Source: JBCKUK01 sp038924905 (lineage in GTDB: Bacteria; Pseudomonadota; Gammaproteobacteria; Burkholderiales; Methylophilaceae). From it: a stretch of DNA of 31,796 bases. The translations under genes were made by a program, and so were the position numbers. The stretch covers positions 1-31,796 of the forward strand of contig JBCKUK010000014.1 in assembly GCA_038924905.1 (NCBI GenBank). The letters run 5' to 3'. The notes under the pieces are model-generated. The model did no database searches, was not told where the DNA came from, and saw only the letters and a list, made by a program, of their open reading frames with translations. This document shows positions 8,183 to 16,081 of this stretch, one piece after another; positions within the stretch are counted from its first letter, which is position 1; every line of letters begins with the position of its first letter.

Positions 8183-10330
8183 ATGGAAATTCCCCGTTTA
8201 ATCAATAGCTACAGGCACTATTGGGCGAAACGCTTTGGCACCTCATTTATGTTGCCGATGAGCCGCGCCGAGATGGATATGCTCGGCTGGGATTCGTGCG
8301 ACATTATTCTGGTGACGGGGGATGCCTACATTGACCACCCCAGCTTCGGCATGGCGCTGGTGGGGCGGCTATTGGAGGCGCAGGGTTTTCGCGTAGGTAT
8401 TATTGCGCAGCCGGATTGGCAATCAGCCGATGCCTTTAAAGAACTAGGCAGGCCGAATCTCTATTTCGGCGTGACCGCGGGCAATATGGATTCGCTGGTC
8501 AATCGCTATACCGCCGACCGCAAAATCCGTTCGGATGATGCCTATACGCCGGAGGGTGTTGCTGGCAAGCGGCCAGACCGTTCTGTACTGGTGTATTCGC
8601 AGCGCTGTCGCGAAGCCTATCCTGATGCACCTTTGGTGATTGGCAGCATTGAGGCCAGCTTGCGCCGCATTGCGCACTATGATTATTGGTCAGACAAAGT
8701 GCGGCGTTCGGTGTTGGTGGATTCCAAGGCCGATATTTTAATTTATGGCAATGCTGAGCGCGCCTTGGTGGAGCTTAGTCACCGCATGGCTAAAGGTGAA
8801 AAAGTCTCGGAAATTACCGATATTCGCGGTACAGCCTATTTGCGCAAAACGATTCCCGCAGGCTGGCAAGAAGTCGCTTCAACCAATCTGGATAGGCCGG
8901 GCAAGGTTGATACGCATGTTGACCCATACGAGATGAAAATGGGCGCAGGCACGTCTTGCGAGACAGAGGCCAAATCCAAAGAGACGCTGCTGCCGGAAGG
9001 CACAAAGGCTATCGAGATTGTGCGTAAGCCTAAGGCCGATCGCGCCATGCAGGTAGTACGCTTGCCAGCCTATGAAGAGGTGGCAAAAGACCCTATCCTT
9101 TATGCTCACGCTTCACGCGTATTGCATCTGGAAGCCAACCCGGGCAACGCCAGAGCTTTAATTCAAAAACATGGCGACCGAGAAGTGTGGCTAAACCCGC
9201 CGCCAATACCGCTCACCACCAAAGAGATGGATTACGTTTACGATTTGCCTTATGCGCGCAAGCCGCACCCTGCGTACAAGGGCGCAAAAATTCCGGCGTG
9301 GGATATGATTCGCTTTTCAGTGAATATCATGCGCGGCTGCTTTGGTGGCTGCACTTTCTGTTCGATTACCGAGCACGAAGGGCGCATCATCCAGAGCCGT
9401 TCTGAAGAATCCATACTGCATGAAATCGAAGAAATCCGCGATAAGGTAGAAGGCTTTACCGGCGTGATTTCCGACCTTGGTGGGCCAACCGCCAATATGT
9501 ATCGCATGGCGTGCAAGAGTGAAACCATTGAAACAGCTTGCCGCAAGCTCTCCTGCGTGTATCCAGTCATCTGCGAGAACCTGAATACAGACCACTCTGC
9601 ACTGATTGGGCTTTACCGCAAGGCGCGCGCGATTCCGGGTGTGAAAAAGGTACTGGTTAGCTCTGGTTTGCGTTACGACTTGGCGGTGACATCGCCGGAA
9701 TACGTGAAAGAGCTGACGCAACACCACGTGGGCGGTTACCTGAAAATCGCACCTGAGCATTCTGAGGACAACGTACTGTCCAAGATGATGAAGCCGGGCA
9801 TGGGCGCGTATGACAAATTCAAAGAGATGTTCGAGCGCTTTTCAAAAGAAGCGGGCAAAGAGCAGTATCTAATTCCCTATTTCATTGCCGCGCATCCGGG
9901 CACCACAGATGAAGATATGCTCAATCTGGCGTTATGGCTCAAAGCCAATAAATTCCGCCTGGATCAGGTGCAGACCTTTACGCCCACGCCAATGGCAATG
10001 GCTACCGCCATGTATCATTCGGGTAAAAATCCGCTGCGCAAAGTGACCGAAACCAGCGAAGAAGTGGCCATTCCCAAGGCAGGCGGTGTGCGGCGCTTGC
10101 ACAAGGCCTTTATCCGCTACCACGACCCAAACAATTGGCCGATGCTACGCGAAGCCTTAAAAAATATGGGGCGTGCCGATTTGATTGGTAATGGTAAAAA
10201 GCATCTGGTCCCGGCCTGGCAGCCACTGGGCACTGAAAAAGCCGTGGTCAGGCGCCGCGCGCCAGAAGTGAAAGCCCGTGTCGGCGCCTTTAAAAAGCCG
10301 GCACCGAGGCATTTTAGCTCAACTAAGTAG
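8183..10330 (+). CDS. ygiQ: YgiQ family radical SAM protein
   Basis: This 715-residue protein matches the UPF0313/YgiQ family in length (E. coli about 739). The N-terminal domain (MLGWDSCDIILVTGDAYIDH, then GRLLEAQGFRVGIIAQPDW) is the family signature. The radical SAM cluster site is C386, C390, C393 in MRGCFGGCTFCSITEHEGR, which would bind a [4Fe-4S] cluster and S-adenosylmethionine. The substrate of YgiQ is not established. The C-terminal tail is basic (RRRAPEVKARVGAFKKP). No ribosome binding site precedes ATG 8183; a TAAAAT lies only 9 bp upstream, so the transcript may have a very short leader. A GC hairpin follows the gene. Confidence 0.94.
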   Translation: MEIPRLINSYRHYWAKRFGTSFMLPMSRAEMDMLGWDSCDIILVTGDAYIDHPSFGMALVGRLLEAQGFRVGIIAQPDWQSADAFKELGRPNLYFGVTAGNMDSLVNRYTADRKIRSDDAYTPEGVAGKRPDRSVLVYSQRCREAYPDAPLVIGSIEASLRRIAHYDYWSDKVRRSVLVDSKADILIYGNAERALVELSHRMAKGEKVSEITDIRGTAYLRKTIPAGWQEVASTNLDRPGKVDTHVDPYEMKMGAGTSCETEAKSKETLLPEGTKAIEIVRKPKADRAMQVVRLPAYEEVAKDPILYAHASRVLHLEANPGNARALIQKHGDREVWLNPPPIPLTTKEMDYVYDLPYARKPHPAYKGAKIPAWDMIRFSVNIMRGCFGGCTFCSITEHEGRIIQSRSEESILHEIEEIRDKVEGFTGVISDLGGPTANMYRMACKSETIETACRKLSCVYPVICENLNTDHSALIGLYRKARAIPGVKKVLVSSGLRYDLAVTSPEYVKELTQHHVGGYLKIAPEHSEDNVLSKMMKPGMGAYDKFKEMFERFSKEAGKEQYLIPYFIAAHPGTTDEDMLNLALWLKANKFRLDQVQTFTPTPMAMATAMYHSGKNPLRKVTETSEEVAIPKAGGVRRLHKAFIRYHDPNNWPMLREALKNMGRADLIGNGKKHLVPAWQPLGTEKAVVRRRAPEVKARVGAFKKPAPRHFSSTK

Positions 10331-10345
10331 CTGCGCTGCCTACCA

Positions 10346-10380
10346 CCCCCACCCTAACCCTCCCCCTAACAAGGGGAAGG
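10346..10380 (+). repeat. Intergenic CCC-rich repeat element
   Basis: A C-rich stretch (CCCCCACCCTAACCCTCCCC) runs into CTAACAAGGGGAAGG, so that CCCC pairs with GGGG across a short loop. This is the typical look of a dispersed intergenic palindromic element found after genes in many proteobacteria. Only one copy is visible in this window, so its repetitive nature is inferred. Confidence 0.5.
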
Positions 10381-10383
10381 AAT

Positions 10384-10398
10384 CCCGCATTTTGCGGG
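10384..10398 (+). terminator. Hairpin, probable terminator after ygiQ
   Basis: CCCGCA-TTT-TGCGGG followed by TTTAATT. The stem is a perfect 6 bp and the T tract is short, so this is a moderate intrinsic terminator for ygiQ on the plus strand. It lies directly against the stop codon of the convergent minus-strand gene and may serve both. Confidence 0.55.
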
Positions 10399-10399
10399 T

Positions 10400-10865
10400 T
10401 TAATTGGAGGCTTGAGCTTCTCCGGCTGCCAGCTTGCTGATATAAGCGGCGAAGTCTGGGTCTTCTCCATGCAACAGACGCGGTAACATCTTGCGAAAAT
10501 CTTCGCGCTCACACCACTCACGCATAAAGTCTTCCCACGATAACCAGCGCCGTTGCCGCTTGCAGGTCATTTTATCTTCATAGCTCAATAGGTAAGCGCG
10601 CTCAAATAGTGAAATCAAAATCTCAAACAGCACTTGCACGCGTTCGCGCTGCTTTTCGGTCAGGTCGGTAATCTCGCACTGCGAGCGCAGTTTGAGGTCA
10701 TGGTTGGCCATCACCAGCTTGAGGAAATCGGTATAAGCGTCAGACAGCAGCTGATGAACCGTTGTCGCGCTCTTTGCGCTGCTCCAGCAGGTAAGCGAAA
10801 ATGGCCAGCGGCAGGCCAAATACCGTGACGATGTAGCTTAAGAGTTCCCAGGTTTCGAGTTGCAT
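10400..10865 (-). pseudogene. Small membrane-anchored protein of unknown function, frameshifted near the N-terminus
   Basis: ATG 10865 opens a convincing N-terminus, MQLETWELLSYIVTVFGLPL, with one membrane helix (about residues 8-26) and EQRKERDN. That frame stops after about 43 residues. The body lies in another frame and begins VHQLLSDAYTDFLKLVMANH, followed by a charged helical region and ending AAGEAQASN. Removing one base at the GG near 10759-10760 joins them as ERDN-VHQLLSDAY, giving about 154 residues. Homologues I recall have the same layout: short membrane helix, EQRKER, then a cytoplasmic helical domain. It is 18 bp downstream of the DUF1003 gene and likely in its operon. Function unknown. 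The one-base gain may be an error or a mutation. Confidence 0.72.
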
Positions 10866-10883
10866 AATCTTTATAGCCCCATA

Positions 10884-11447
10884 TTATTTTCGACCGGGCC
10901 CGTTCTTCGCAACCAAGTCGGATAGCAGTTTCAGCTGCTCTCTCTGAATTTCCATCAGCTCGCCGCGCTGGGTTTTGCGCAGCAAATCCACCTTTTCGTG
11001 TAACAGCATGATATCCAGTTCCACCTTCAGGTTGACCTCATAATCGTGCTCTGCATTACGCCTGTCAATTTGGGATTGCCTGTTTTGCGACATCAAAATA
11101 ATGGGCGCCTGAACAGAAGCCAGCATGGAAAGAAACAGGTTGAGCAGGATGTAGGGATAGGGGTCGAAAGTCTTGTTGTAATTAACAAGAATGTAAGAGT
11201 TTAAAGCTACCCAGATTAGCAAGATGCAGGCGAAGATGCCAATAAACACCCAGGAACCGCCAAAGCTCGCAACTGCATCCGCAGCGCGCTGACCCATGGT
11301 TTTATCTGCGTCTGATTCATGTACCGTATTTTTTGAAATGTGCTTGCGCTCGGTCACATGGCGGGTGACCTTTTGCCTGTGATTATCCAGTGATGAATAA
11401 GGCATGCCGAAAAGCTTTTTCGATAGATCGTCTAGGTTTTTCTTCAT
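10884..11447 (-). CDS. DUF1003 domain membrane protein
   Basis: This 187-residue protein has two membrane helices (about 65-87, SWVFIGIFACILLIWVALN, and 97-119, YPYILLNLFLSMLASVQAP). The latter leads into APIILMSQNRQSQIDRRNAE, the hallmark of DUF1003. The C-terminal third is a charged coiled coil (ELDIMLLHEKVDLLRK). The soluble N-terminus carries RHVTERKHISKN. The family function is unknown. It lies 18 bp before the frameshifted small membrane protein on the same strand. Confidence 0.88.
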   Translation of the reverse strand: MKKNLDDLSKKLFGMPYSSLDNHRQKVTRHVTERKHISKNTVHESDADKTMGQRAADAVASFGGSWVFIGIFACILLIWVALNSYILVNYNKTFDPYPYILLNLFLSMLASVQAPIILMSQNRQSQIDRRNAEHDYEVNLKVELDIMLLHEKVDLLRKTQRGELMEIQREQLKLLSDLVAKNGPGRK

Positions 11448-11567
11448 AATCCGAATTTCTCCATGACTACTAAAAAATCAAAAGGCTAGCTGTTTAGTCC
11501 CACAATTAAATGGTCATGATTAACAGTAAAAATATTGGGTAGTTTTTGGTGCCAGCGGAGTATAGCC

Positions 11568-12047
11568 TCAAAAGGTGAAACACGTCCCAGTGCACGTAAC
11601 TTGAATTTGGCGCGCCAGAAAGCGATCCAGTTCCGCCGCGAAAGCCTGGCGGTCAGCCTGGCTGAAAGTAGATGGGCCTGAAATATCCACGCCGCTGCCA
11701 CGCAGTTCTTCCATAAAGTTACGCATGGTCAGGCGCTCACTGATATTGGCTGTGGAATAAAACTCGCCGCGCGGGTTCAGCGCATGGCCGCCCTTGGCTG
11801 TCACCTGCGCGGCAAGCGGGATATCAGCGGTAATCACCAGATCACCCGCCTCCAGTTCCTGCACGATTTTGTTGTCTGCTACATCAAAGCCACCGGGGAC
11901 TTGCAAGGCTTTGATGTAAGGCGAGGGCGGCACACACATCAGCTTATTGGCAACCAGCGTGGTCAGAGTCTTGGTACGATCCGCAGCCCTGAATAAAATT
12001 TCCTTGATGACCACGGGGCAAGCGTCTGCATCAACCCATATCTGCAC
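11568..12047 (-). CDS. yaiI: UPF0178/YaiI family protein
   Basis: This 159-residue protein begins MQIWVDADACPVVIKEILFR, the N-terminal signature of the YaiI/YqxD (DUF188) family. It continues with GDLVITADIPLAAQVTAKGG, NPRGEFYS and RNFMEELRG. The fold is PIN/NYN-like and the conserved D-x-D suggests metal binding, but the activity is not established. The start is GTG 12047, only 2 bp after the rhlE stop, with GAGG about 9 nt upstream inside rhlE, so translation is probably coupled. The last residues (VTCTGTCFTF) extend past the usual family end. Confidence 0.9.
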   Translation of the reverse strand: MQIWVDADACPVVIKEILFRAADRTKTLTTLVANKLMCVPPSPYIKALQVPGGFDVADNKIVQELEAGDLVITADIPLAAQVTAKGGHALNPRGEFYSTANISERLTMRNFMEELRGSGVDISGPSTFSQADRQAFAAELDRFLARQIQVTCTGTCFTF

Positions 12048-12049
12048 TG

Positions 12050-13573
12050 TTAGCGGCCTCGATTGCCCCGATGATGCGCACTAGGTTTGGGGGAAAACAA
12101 AGCCGCTTGTGGCATGGCCTGATGGCGCGCGGCTTCGGACAGATTTTTATCAGATTTTACTGACTGATGGTTTGCGGGGCTATTTGTATTACGGTTTTGT
12201 TCAATTCCGCTTTGCACATGATGCTGCTGATTGGTTTGCCCATTGCCGGGTCTGCCATGACGCGAGCCATTCGGGTTGTTGGTATTAGTACGTTGGCCCT
12301 GACTCTGACCATGGCTACGATGCAAGCCATTGGCAGAACCTTGCGGCTTGCGATGCTGCTGTCCGCGTGAAGGGCGAGGCGGGCGCGGCGCTTCCGGTTC
12401 TGGTCTGGCAGAAGGCACAAAGCCTTCAACCGCCACGCGTGGGATTTCACGTTTGAGTAGCTTTTCAATATCTCTCAAATACGGGGCTTCTTCACGGTCA
12501 ACCAGCGAGATTGCCGCGCCGGTAACGCCTGCACGGCCAGTACGGCCGATGCGGTGTATGTAGTCTTCTGGCACATTCGGCATTTCAAAATTCACTACTT
12601 GCGGTAGCTGGTCAATATCCAGGCCGCGCGCGGCGATGTCGGTGGCAACCAATACGCGCATGCTGCCATCCTTGAATTGTGCCAGCGCCTTGGTGCGCGC
12701 TGCCTGGCTTTTGTTGCCATGGATTGCGGCGGCTTCAATGCCATCTTTCACCAGTTTTTCAGTGAGGCGGTTAGCGCCATGCTTGGTGCGGGTAAAAATC
12801 AGCACCTGCTTCCAGTCGTGATGCTTGATCAAATAGCTCATCAGCTCGCGCTTATGACTCTGGCCTACCATGTGTACGGTTTGCTCGACTAATTCGGAAG
12901 CAGTATTACGGCGTGCAACCTCGACAAAGCCCGGGTTATGCAGCAGGCCATCAGCCAGCGTTTTAATCTCGTCAGAGAATGTGGCCGAGAACAGCAGGTT
13001 CTGCCGTTGTTTAGGCAGAAGCGCGAGAATCTTCTTGATGTCGCGGATAAAGCCCATGTCCAGCATGCGGTCGGCTTCATCCAGCACCAGAATCTCAACG
13101 CCGGATAGATCAACATTCTTCTGTCCAACGTGGTCCAGCAAGCGGCCCGGCGTGGCGACCAAAATATCCAGCGGCTTCTTTAGACGTGCAGTTTGCGGGT
13201 TGATATTCACGCCACCAAAAATCACCATCGATTTCAGGGGCAGGTACTTGCCATAGGTTTTGACTGATTCTTCAATCTGCGCGGCAAGCTCACGTGTCGG
13301 CGTCAGCATCAGGCAGCGTGGCCGCCCGATAGTAGAGCCAGCAGCAGGTTTGTTGCTCAGCATATGCAATATCGGCAGCGTAAAGCCAGCGGTTTTGCCG
13401 GTTCCGGTTTGTGCGCCGGCGAGTAAATCGCCGCCGGCTAATACTTGCGGTATGGCTTTAAGCTGAACTGGGGTGGGGGTGGTGTAACCGGCATCGGCAA
13501 TGGCACGCAAGATGGGGTCGCTTAACCCTAACGTATTAAAGTCAGGGGTGGAAATAGGTGATTCTGTAGACAA
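12050..13573 (-). CDS. rhlE: RhlE-type DEAD-box RNA helicase
   Basis: This is an ATP-dependent RNA helicase of ribosome assembly and RNA turnover. I choose start TTG 13573 (507 residues): it has GGAG 7 nt upstream and gives the normal N-terminus (M)STESPISTPDFNTLGLSD. The longer reading to 13678 has no such support. Motifs run in order: Q motif (FNTLGL...YTTPTPVQ), AQTGTGKT (Walker A), PTRELA, VLDEADRMLDMGF (motif II), SAT, ARGLDID, and HRIGRTGRAG (motif VI). The C-terminal ~110 residues are a disordered tail rich in Asn, Gln, His, Pro, Gly and Arg, typical of RhlE and RNA-binding. The leader region contains a short repeat element (13608-13624). It is coupled to yaiI. Confidence 0.94.
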   Translation of the reverse strand: MSTESPISTPDFNTLGLSDPILRAIADAGYTTPTPVQLKAIPQVLAGGDLLAGAQTGTGKTAGFTLPILHMLSNKPAAGSTIGRPRCLMLTPTRELAAQIEESVKTYGKYLPLKSMVIFGGVNINPQTARLKKPLDILVATPGRLLDHVGQKNVDLSGVEILVLDEADRMLDMGFIRDIKKILALLPKQRQNLLFSATFSDEIKTLADGLLHNPGFVEVARRNTASELVEQTVHMVGQSHKRELMSYLIKHHDWKQVLIFTRTKHGANRLTEKLVKDGIEAAAIHGNKSQAARTKALAQFKDGSMRVLVATDIAARGLDIDQLPQVVNFEMPNVPEDYIHRIGRTGRAGVTGAAISLVDREEAPYLRDIEKLLKREIPRVAVEGFVPSARPEPEAPRPPRPSRGQQHRKPQGSANGLHRSHGQSQGQRTNTNNPNGSRHGRPGNGQTNQQHHVQSGIEQNRNTNSPANHQSVKSDKNLSEAARHQAMPQAALFSPKPSAHHRGNRGR

Positions 13574-13607
13574 TGTAAAACTCCAGGCTAGAAATTCTTG
13601 AGCCGGC

Positions 13608-13624
13608 CACTGCACCCTATGTAG
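13608..13624. repeat. Short dispersed repeat, copy 1
   Basis: CACTGCACCCTATGTAG, preceded by CCGGC and followed by GGTTTT, lies just upstream of the rhlE start. A second copy with 16 of 17 bases identical lies at 15143-15159, also preceded by CCGGCC and followed closely by TTTT. CCCTATGTAGGG within this copy is a small palindrome. Confidence 0.6.
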
Positions 13625-13778
13625 GGTTTTGAAGCAATACCAATCGAGGCAAGCAAATAAAGGGATATTAAAAAACAAAAGGCCGCTACACTGATTGGTT
13701 GGCGCAGGGAAGTTGCATTATACGTAGGTATTTAATAAAAGCTACAAGAATTGAGTGAAACAAAGAAGCTCTTCAATC

Positions 13779-15005
13779 TTATTTCTTTCGGGTGCTATCA
13801 GCCTCCGCTTCTGGCCATAGATTGGGAAATAAAAATCGTAGGCTTTCTAACGGTATTCCTAAGTAGACCCTCCCTTTTGGTGTGTCAGACTTTAGAAGTC
13901 CATAATCCAATAATGCTTTTAATAGACGCTCAGCGGTTCGTGGAGCTAAGCCAGTCATCGCTTTAAACTCCCCCCTTTCCAGAAGCCCATTAATTGCAAT
14001 GTAATGTAATGGAGTGAGTGCCTCAACCCGGATTTCAGACTTTTCTTTTGCACTCTCATAGGCAAGCAGTGCTTTCAGGCGATCCTTGAAATCCGCCAAA
14101 TTAAGCATTTGCTCCATAAAGACAGCTTGGTCGATACGTAGCTCCAGAAAAAATTTGGCAAAATCAATTAACCCTTTTTCTGTTAGCGCACCACGCCCAT
14201 CATAATCACCCAACCTCGGTTCATCAGCATTTCCCAAGCGCGAGTAGTATTCTGCTTGATTCCGGGCGAGCCCGCGCATAGGCGACCACAGCCCATTTGT
14301 TAATCCCAGCGCATGCAACGCAAGATATGATTGCAACCTGGCCACCTGGCCATTTCCATCGAGGAAGGGGTGCACCCATACTAATCGGTGATGCGCACAG
14401 GCAATACCTACAACTGTTCTTTCCCCCTCTGGCAAGCTGCTATAAAAGTCTGCCCATCTTTTTAAAAAGTGCGGAACGGCTTTTTGGGCTGAGCCCATAT
14501 GAATATCTACTTTGACATTAATGTTACGCAGCTCACCTTCTTGAATTGGCTCACCCGTTTCAGTTACACGGTCAGGCTGGAGAAGCTGCTCATAAAGATG
14601 CCGATGTAAATCAAGAATTGAGTCAGGGTTAAATGTATTTCGCCATCCACGCGTAGCAATTTCAGTTTCACCCCATTCCTCAGTCGCAAGATGGGCTAAA
14701 GCCAGACGTTGCTTCCGAGCTTTATCGAGATCCTTGGAAAACCTGTTCTGTAGAGCATCTTCTATATCAGCAGGCAGTGTTTGCTGGCCTTCAATCTTAT
14801 TCGTGTAATAAGAATTCATTGCGCGAAGAAAAGGCGTCAGGTGAATTAGTAAACCTGGCATAGGGTTGCCAGATAATTTCCAGCAACGCTTTTGTAGTTC
14901 ATGAGCTAGCTCTAACAATGGCTGGAGTCCAGCTTCACTTGGCAACAGAGGTTCGAACTCTGAAATTTCAGTAGCAGGGGGTTTTCGAATAACTGTAGAA
15001 GCCAT
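13779..15005 (-). CDS. Fic domain protein (class II autoinhibited, with C-terminal winged helix)
   Basis: This 408-residue protein belongs to a family that usually transfers AMP from ATP to target proteins. The Fic motif is at 212-223, HPFLDGNGQVAR, with the catalytic H212 and the final R223 present. The usual first Arg (GNGR) is Gln220. An N-terminal class II inhibitory motif, (S/T)xxxE(G/N), is seen as T68-NKI-E72-G73, placing this in the self-inhibited group. Residues about 330-390 form a winged-helix region (MTGLAPRTAERLLKALLDYG). This suggests DNA binding or autoregulation. The start ATG 15005 has GAAGAAG upstream. It is flanked by repeats and a toxin-antitoxin pair, an accessory setting. 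Targets are unknown. Confidence 0.92.
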   Translation of the reverse strand: MASTVIRKPPATEISEFEPLLPSEAGLQPLLELAHELQKRCWKLSGNPMPGLLIHLTPFLRAMNSYYTNKIEGQQTLPADIEDALQNRFSKDLDKARKQRLALAHLATEEWGETEIATRGWRNTFNPDSILDLHRHLYEQLLQPDRVTETGEPIQEGELRNINVKVDIHMGSAQKAVPHFLKRWADFYSSLPEGERTVVGIACAHHRLVWVHPFLDGNGQVARLQSYLALHALGLTNGLWSPMRGLARNQAEYYSRLGNADEPRLGDYDGRGALTEKGLIDFAKFFLELRIDQAVFMEQMLNLADFKDRLKALLAYESAKEKSEIRVEALTPLHYIAINGLLERGEFKAMTGLAPRTAERLLKALLDYGLLKSDTPKGRVYLGIPLESLRFLFPNLWPEAEADSTRKK

Positions 15006-15080
15006 GGCGAATCTTCTTCAGGTTCTAAATATTACAAATAATACATACATATTATGTACTTACAAAATTATTTGTTAATT

Positions 15081-15116
15081 ATTGGCGGGTATTTTGGCGA
15101 ATCTTTTGGCGGATAT
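15081..15116. repeat. Three 12-bp tandem direct repeats
   Basis: ATTGGCGGGTAT, TTTGGCGAATCT and TTTGGCGGATAT follow each other without gaps (consensus WTTGGCGRRTMT). They lie between the divergent fic gene and the phd-vapC operon. The core TGGCGAATCTT recurs at the fic start (about 15004). They could be binding sites for the antitoxin or for the Fic winged helix, or slippage remains. Confidence 0.7.
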
Positions 15117-15142
15117 TATTAAAACTTGTGGTAAGCCCGGCC

Positions 15143-15159
15143 CACTGCACCCTGTGTAG
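15143..15159. repeat. Short dispersed repeat, copy 2
   Basis: CACTGCACCCTGTGTAG, 16 of 17 bases identical to 13608-13624, with matching flanks (CCGGCC before, TTTT shortly after). The two copies bracket the fic gene in direct orientation, 1.5 kb apart. Confidence 0.6.
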
Positions 15160-15205
15160 CTTTTCCGGCTACGAATGAAGCCGATTTGGCAACACTATGG
15201 CTGCC

Positions 15206-15234
15206 TTTGCAGTCGATTCGTTTATGGCTATAAT
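15206..15234 (+). promoter_or_regulatory. Promoter of the phd-vapC operon with palindrome over the -10
   Basis: TTTGCA (15206-15211), 17-bp spacer, perfect TATAAT (15229-15234). The 8-bp palindrome ATGTACAT (15233-15240) overlaps the -10 end, where an antitoxin repressor would be expected to bind. Autoregulation of toxin-antitoxin operons is general knowledge; the site itself is inferred. Confidence 0.6.
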
Positions 15235-15265
15235 GTACATATTAGCTAATTCAAGGAGTACAGTC

Positions 15266-15538
15266 ATGAAAACCATTACGTCTGTTGAAGCCCAGAACCA
15301 TTTTGGCGAGTTGCTGGATAACGCACAGCGCGAGCCAATCTCGATCACCCGGCGCGGGCGTCCAGTGGTCTATATTGTGTCGAATGAGGCGTACCGCACC
15401 TTGGCCGGGCGCGTGGCGGAATCTCCGCAAACGGCAGATTATCTGGATGCGATTGCCGCGTTTCGCGGCAGCGGAAAGAAGGGAGTGACGAAGGCGCTGC
15501 TGGCCGACCGTAAAACCGACAGGCAGCGTGAGGAGTGA
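15266..15538 (+). CDS. Phd/YefM family antitoxin
   Basis: A 90-residue antitoxin starting MKTITSVEAQNHFGELLDNA, the standard Phd/YefM N-terminus. RRGRPVVYIVSNEAYR follows (DNA-binding and dimer fold). The C-terminus is charged and probably unstructured (KKGVTKALLADRKTDRQREE) and would wrap the toxin. ATG 15266 has AAGGAG 7 nt upstream; the upstream in-frame ATGs overlap the promoter and are unlikely. It overlaps the toxin start by four bases (GTGA), the usual arrangement for coupled antitoxin-toxin translation. Expected roles are toxin neutralisation and repression of its own promoter. Confidence 0.92.
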   Translation: MKTITSVEAQNHFGELLDNAQREPISITRRGRPVVYIVSNEAYRTLAGRVAESPQTADYLDAIAAFRGSGKKGVTKALLADRKTDRQREE

Positions 15539-15939
15539 GCGGCTACCTGCTGGATACTTCTGCATTGCTGACTTTGCGCGGCGACGAGGCCGGTGCACAG
15601 CGGGTGTCGGCACTGCTGGCGGAAGCCAGTGCGGGCGGGCCAGCTTGTCATGGCTGTTTTATCTCGTTGATGGAGGTACTGTACCGTGTCTGGAAAAACG
15701 AGGGAGAGACAGCAGGACGCGAGGCTTACGCCGCCTGCCTGAGTTTGCCTATCATCTGGTCGCATGAATCACCCGCCCTTCTGGAGCGCGCAGCAAGTAT
15801 CAAGGCGATTCATCCGCTTTCGCTTGCCGATGCATGGATTGCCGCTGCTGCGCTGGAGCTGGGGGCGGCGCTGGTGCATAAAGATCCGGAGTTCGAGAAT
15901 CTTCCCGGTTTGATCGAAGAGCGTTTGCCCTACAAGTAA
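15535..15939 (+). CDS. vapC: PIN-domain ribonuclease toxin (VapC family)
   Basis: This 134-residue PIN-domain protein would be a Mg2+-dependent endoribonuclease toxin held in check by the preceding antitoxin. The acidic active-site residues are D7 (YLLDTSALL), E47 (ISLMEVLYR), D99 (LADAWIAAAA) and D117 (VHKDPEFE). All four are present, so it should be active. The start GTG 15535 overlaps the antitoxin stop TGA. Pairing a PIN toxin with a Phd-type rather than VapB-type antitoxin is common. The RNA target cannot be told from sequence. Confidence 0.93.
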   Translation: MSGYLLDTSALLTLRGDEAGAQRVSALLAEASAGGPACHGCFISLMEVLYRVWKNEGETAGREAYAACLSLPIIWSHESPALLERAASIKAIHPLSLADAWIAAAALELGAALVHKDPEFENLPGLIEERLPYK

Positions 15940-16081
15940 CGGAGAGCAGATGAGCTTACACAAGGAAAGCGAGTTAAAGGGGTTGGCATCGAATAACTAA
16001 TTGGGGATCTTCAGCTCAAGAACAGCCATGGTGACCTAACGTAAAGTATTTTAAATTCAATAGCTTATATGGTTTTTCGTT

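Noticed and set aside
8168..8183. TAAAAT nine bases before the ygiQ ATG as proof of a leaderless transcript
   Set aside because: No matching -35 hexamer at proper spacing; the start of transcription cannot be placed.
11486..11701. Minus-strand 71-codon frame overlapping the 3' end of yaiI
   Set aside because: It is the alternate frame of yaiI, with no ribosome binding site or recognisable sequence.
15950..16000. A 16-codon frame after vapC beginning MSLHKESELKG with GGAGAG upstream, reminiscent of a HsdR N-terminus
   Set aside because: Too short, and the similarity is only a few residues; no further restriction-enzyme sequence follows.
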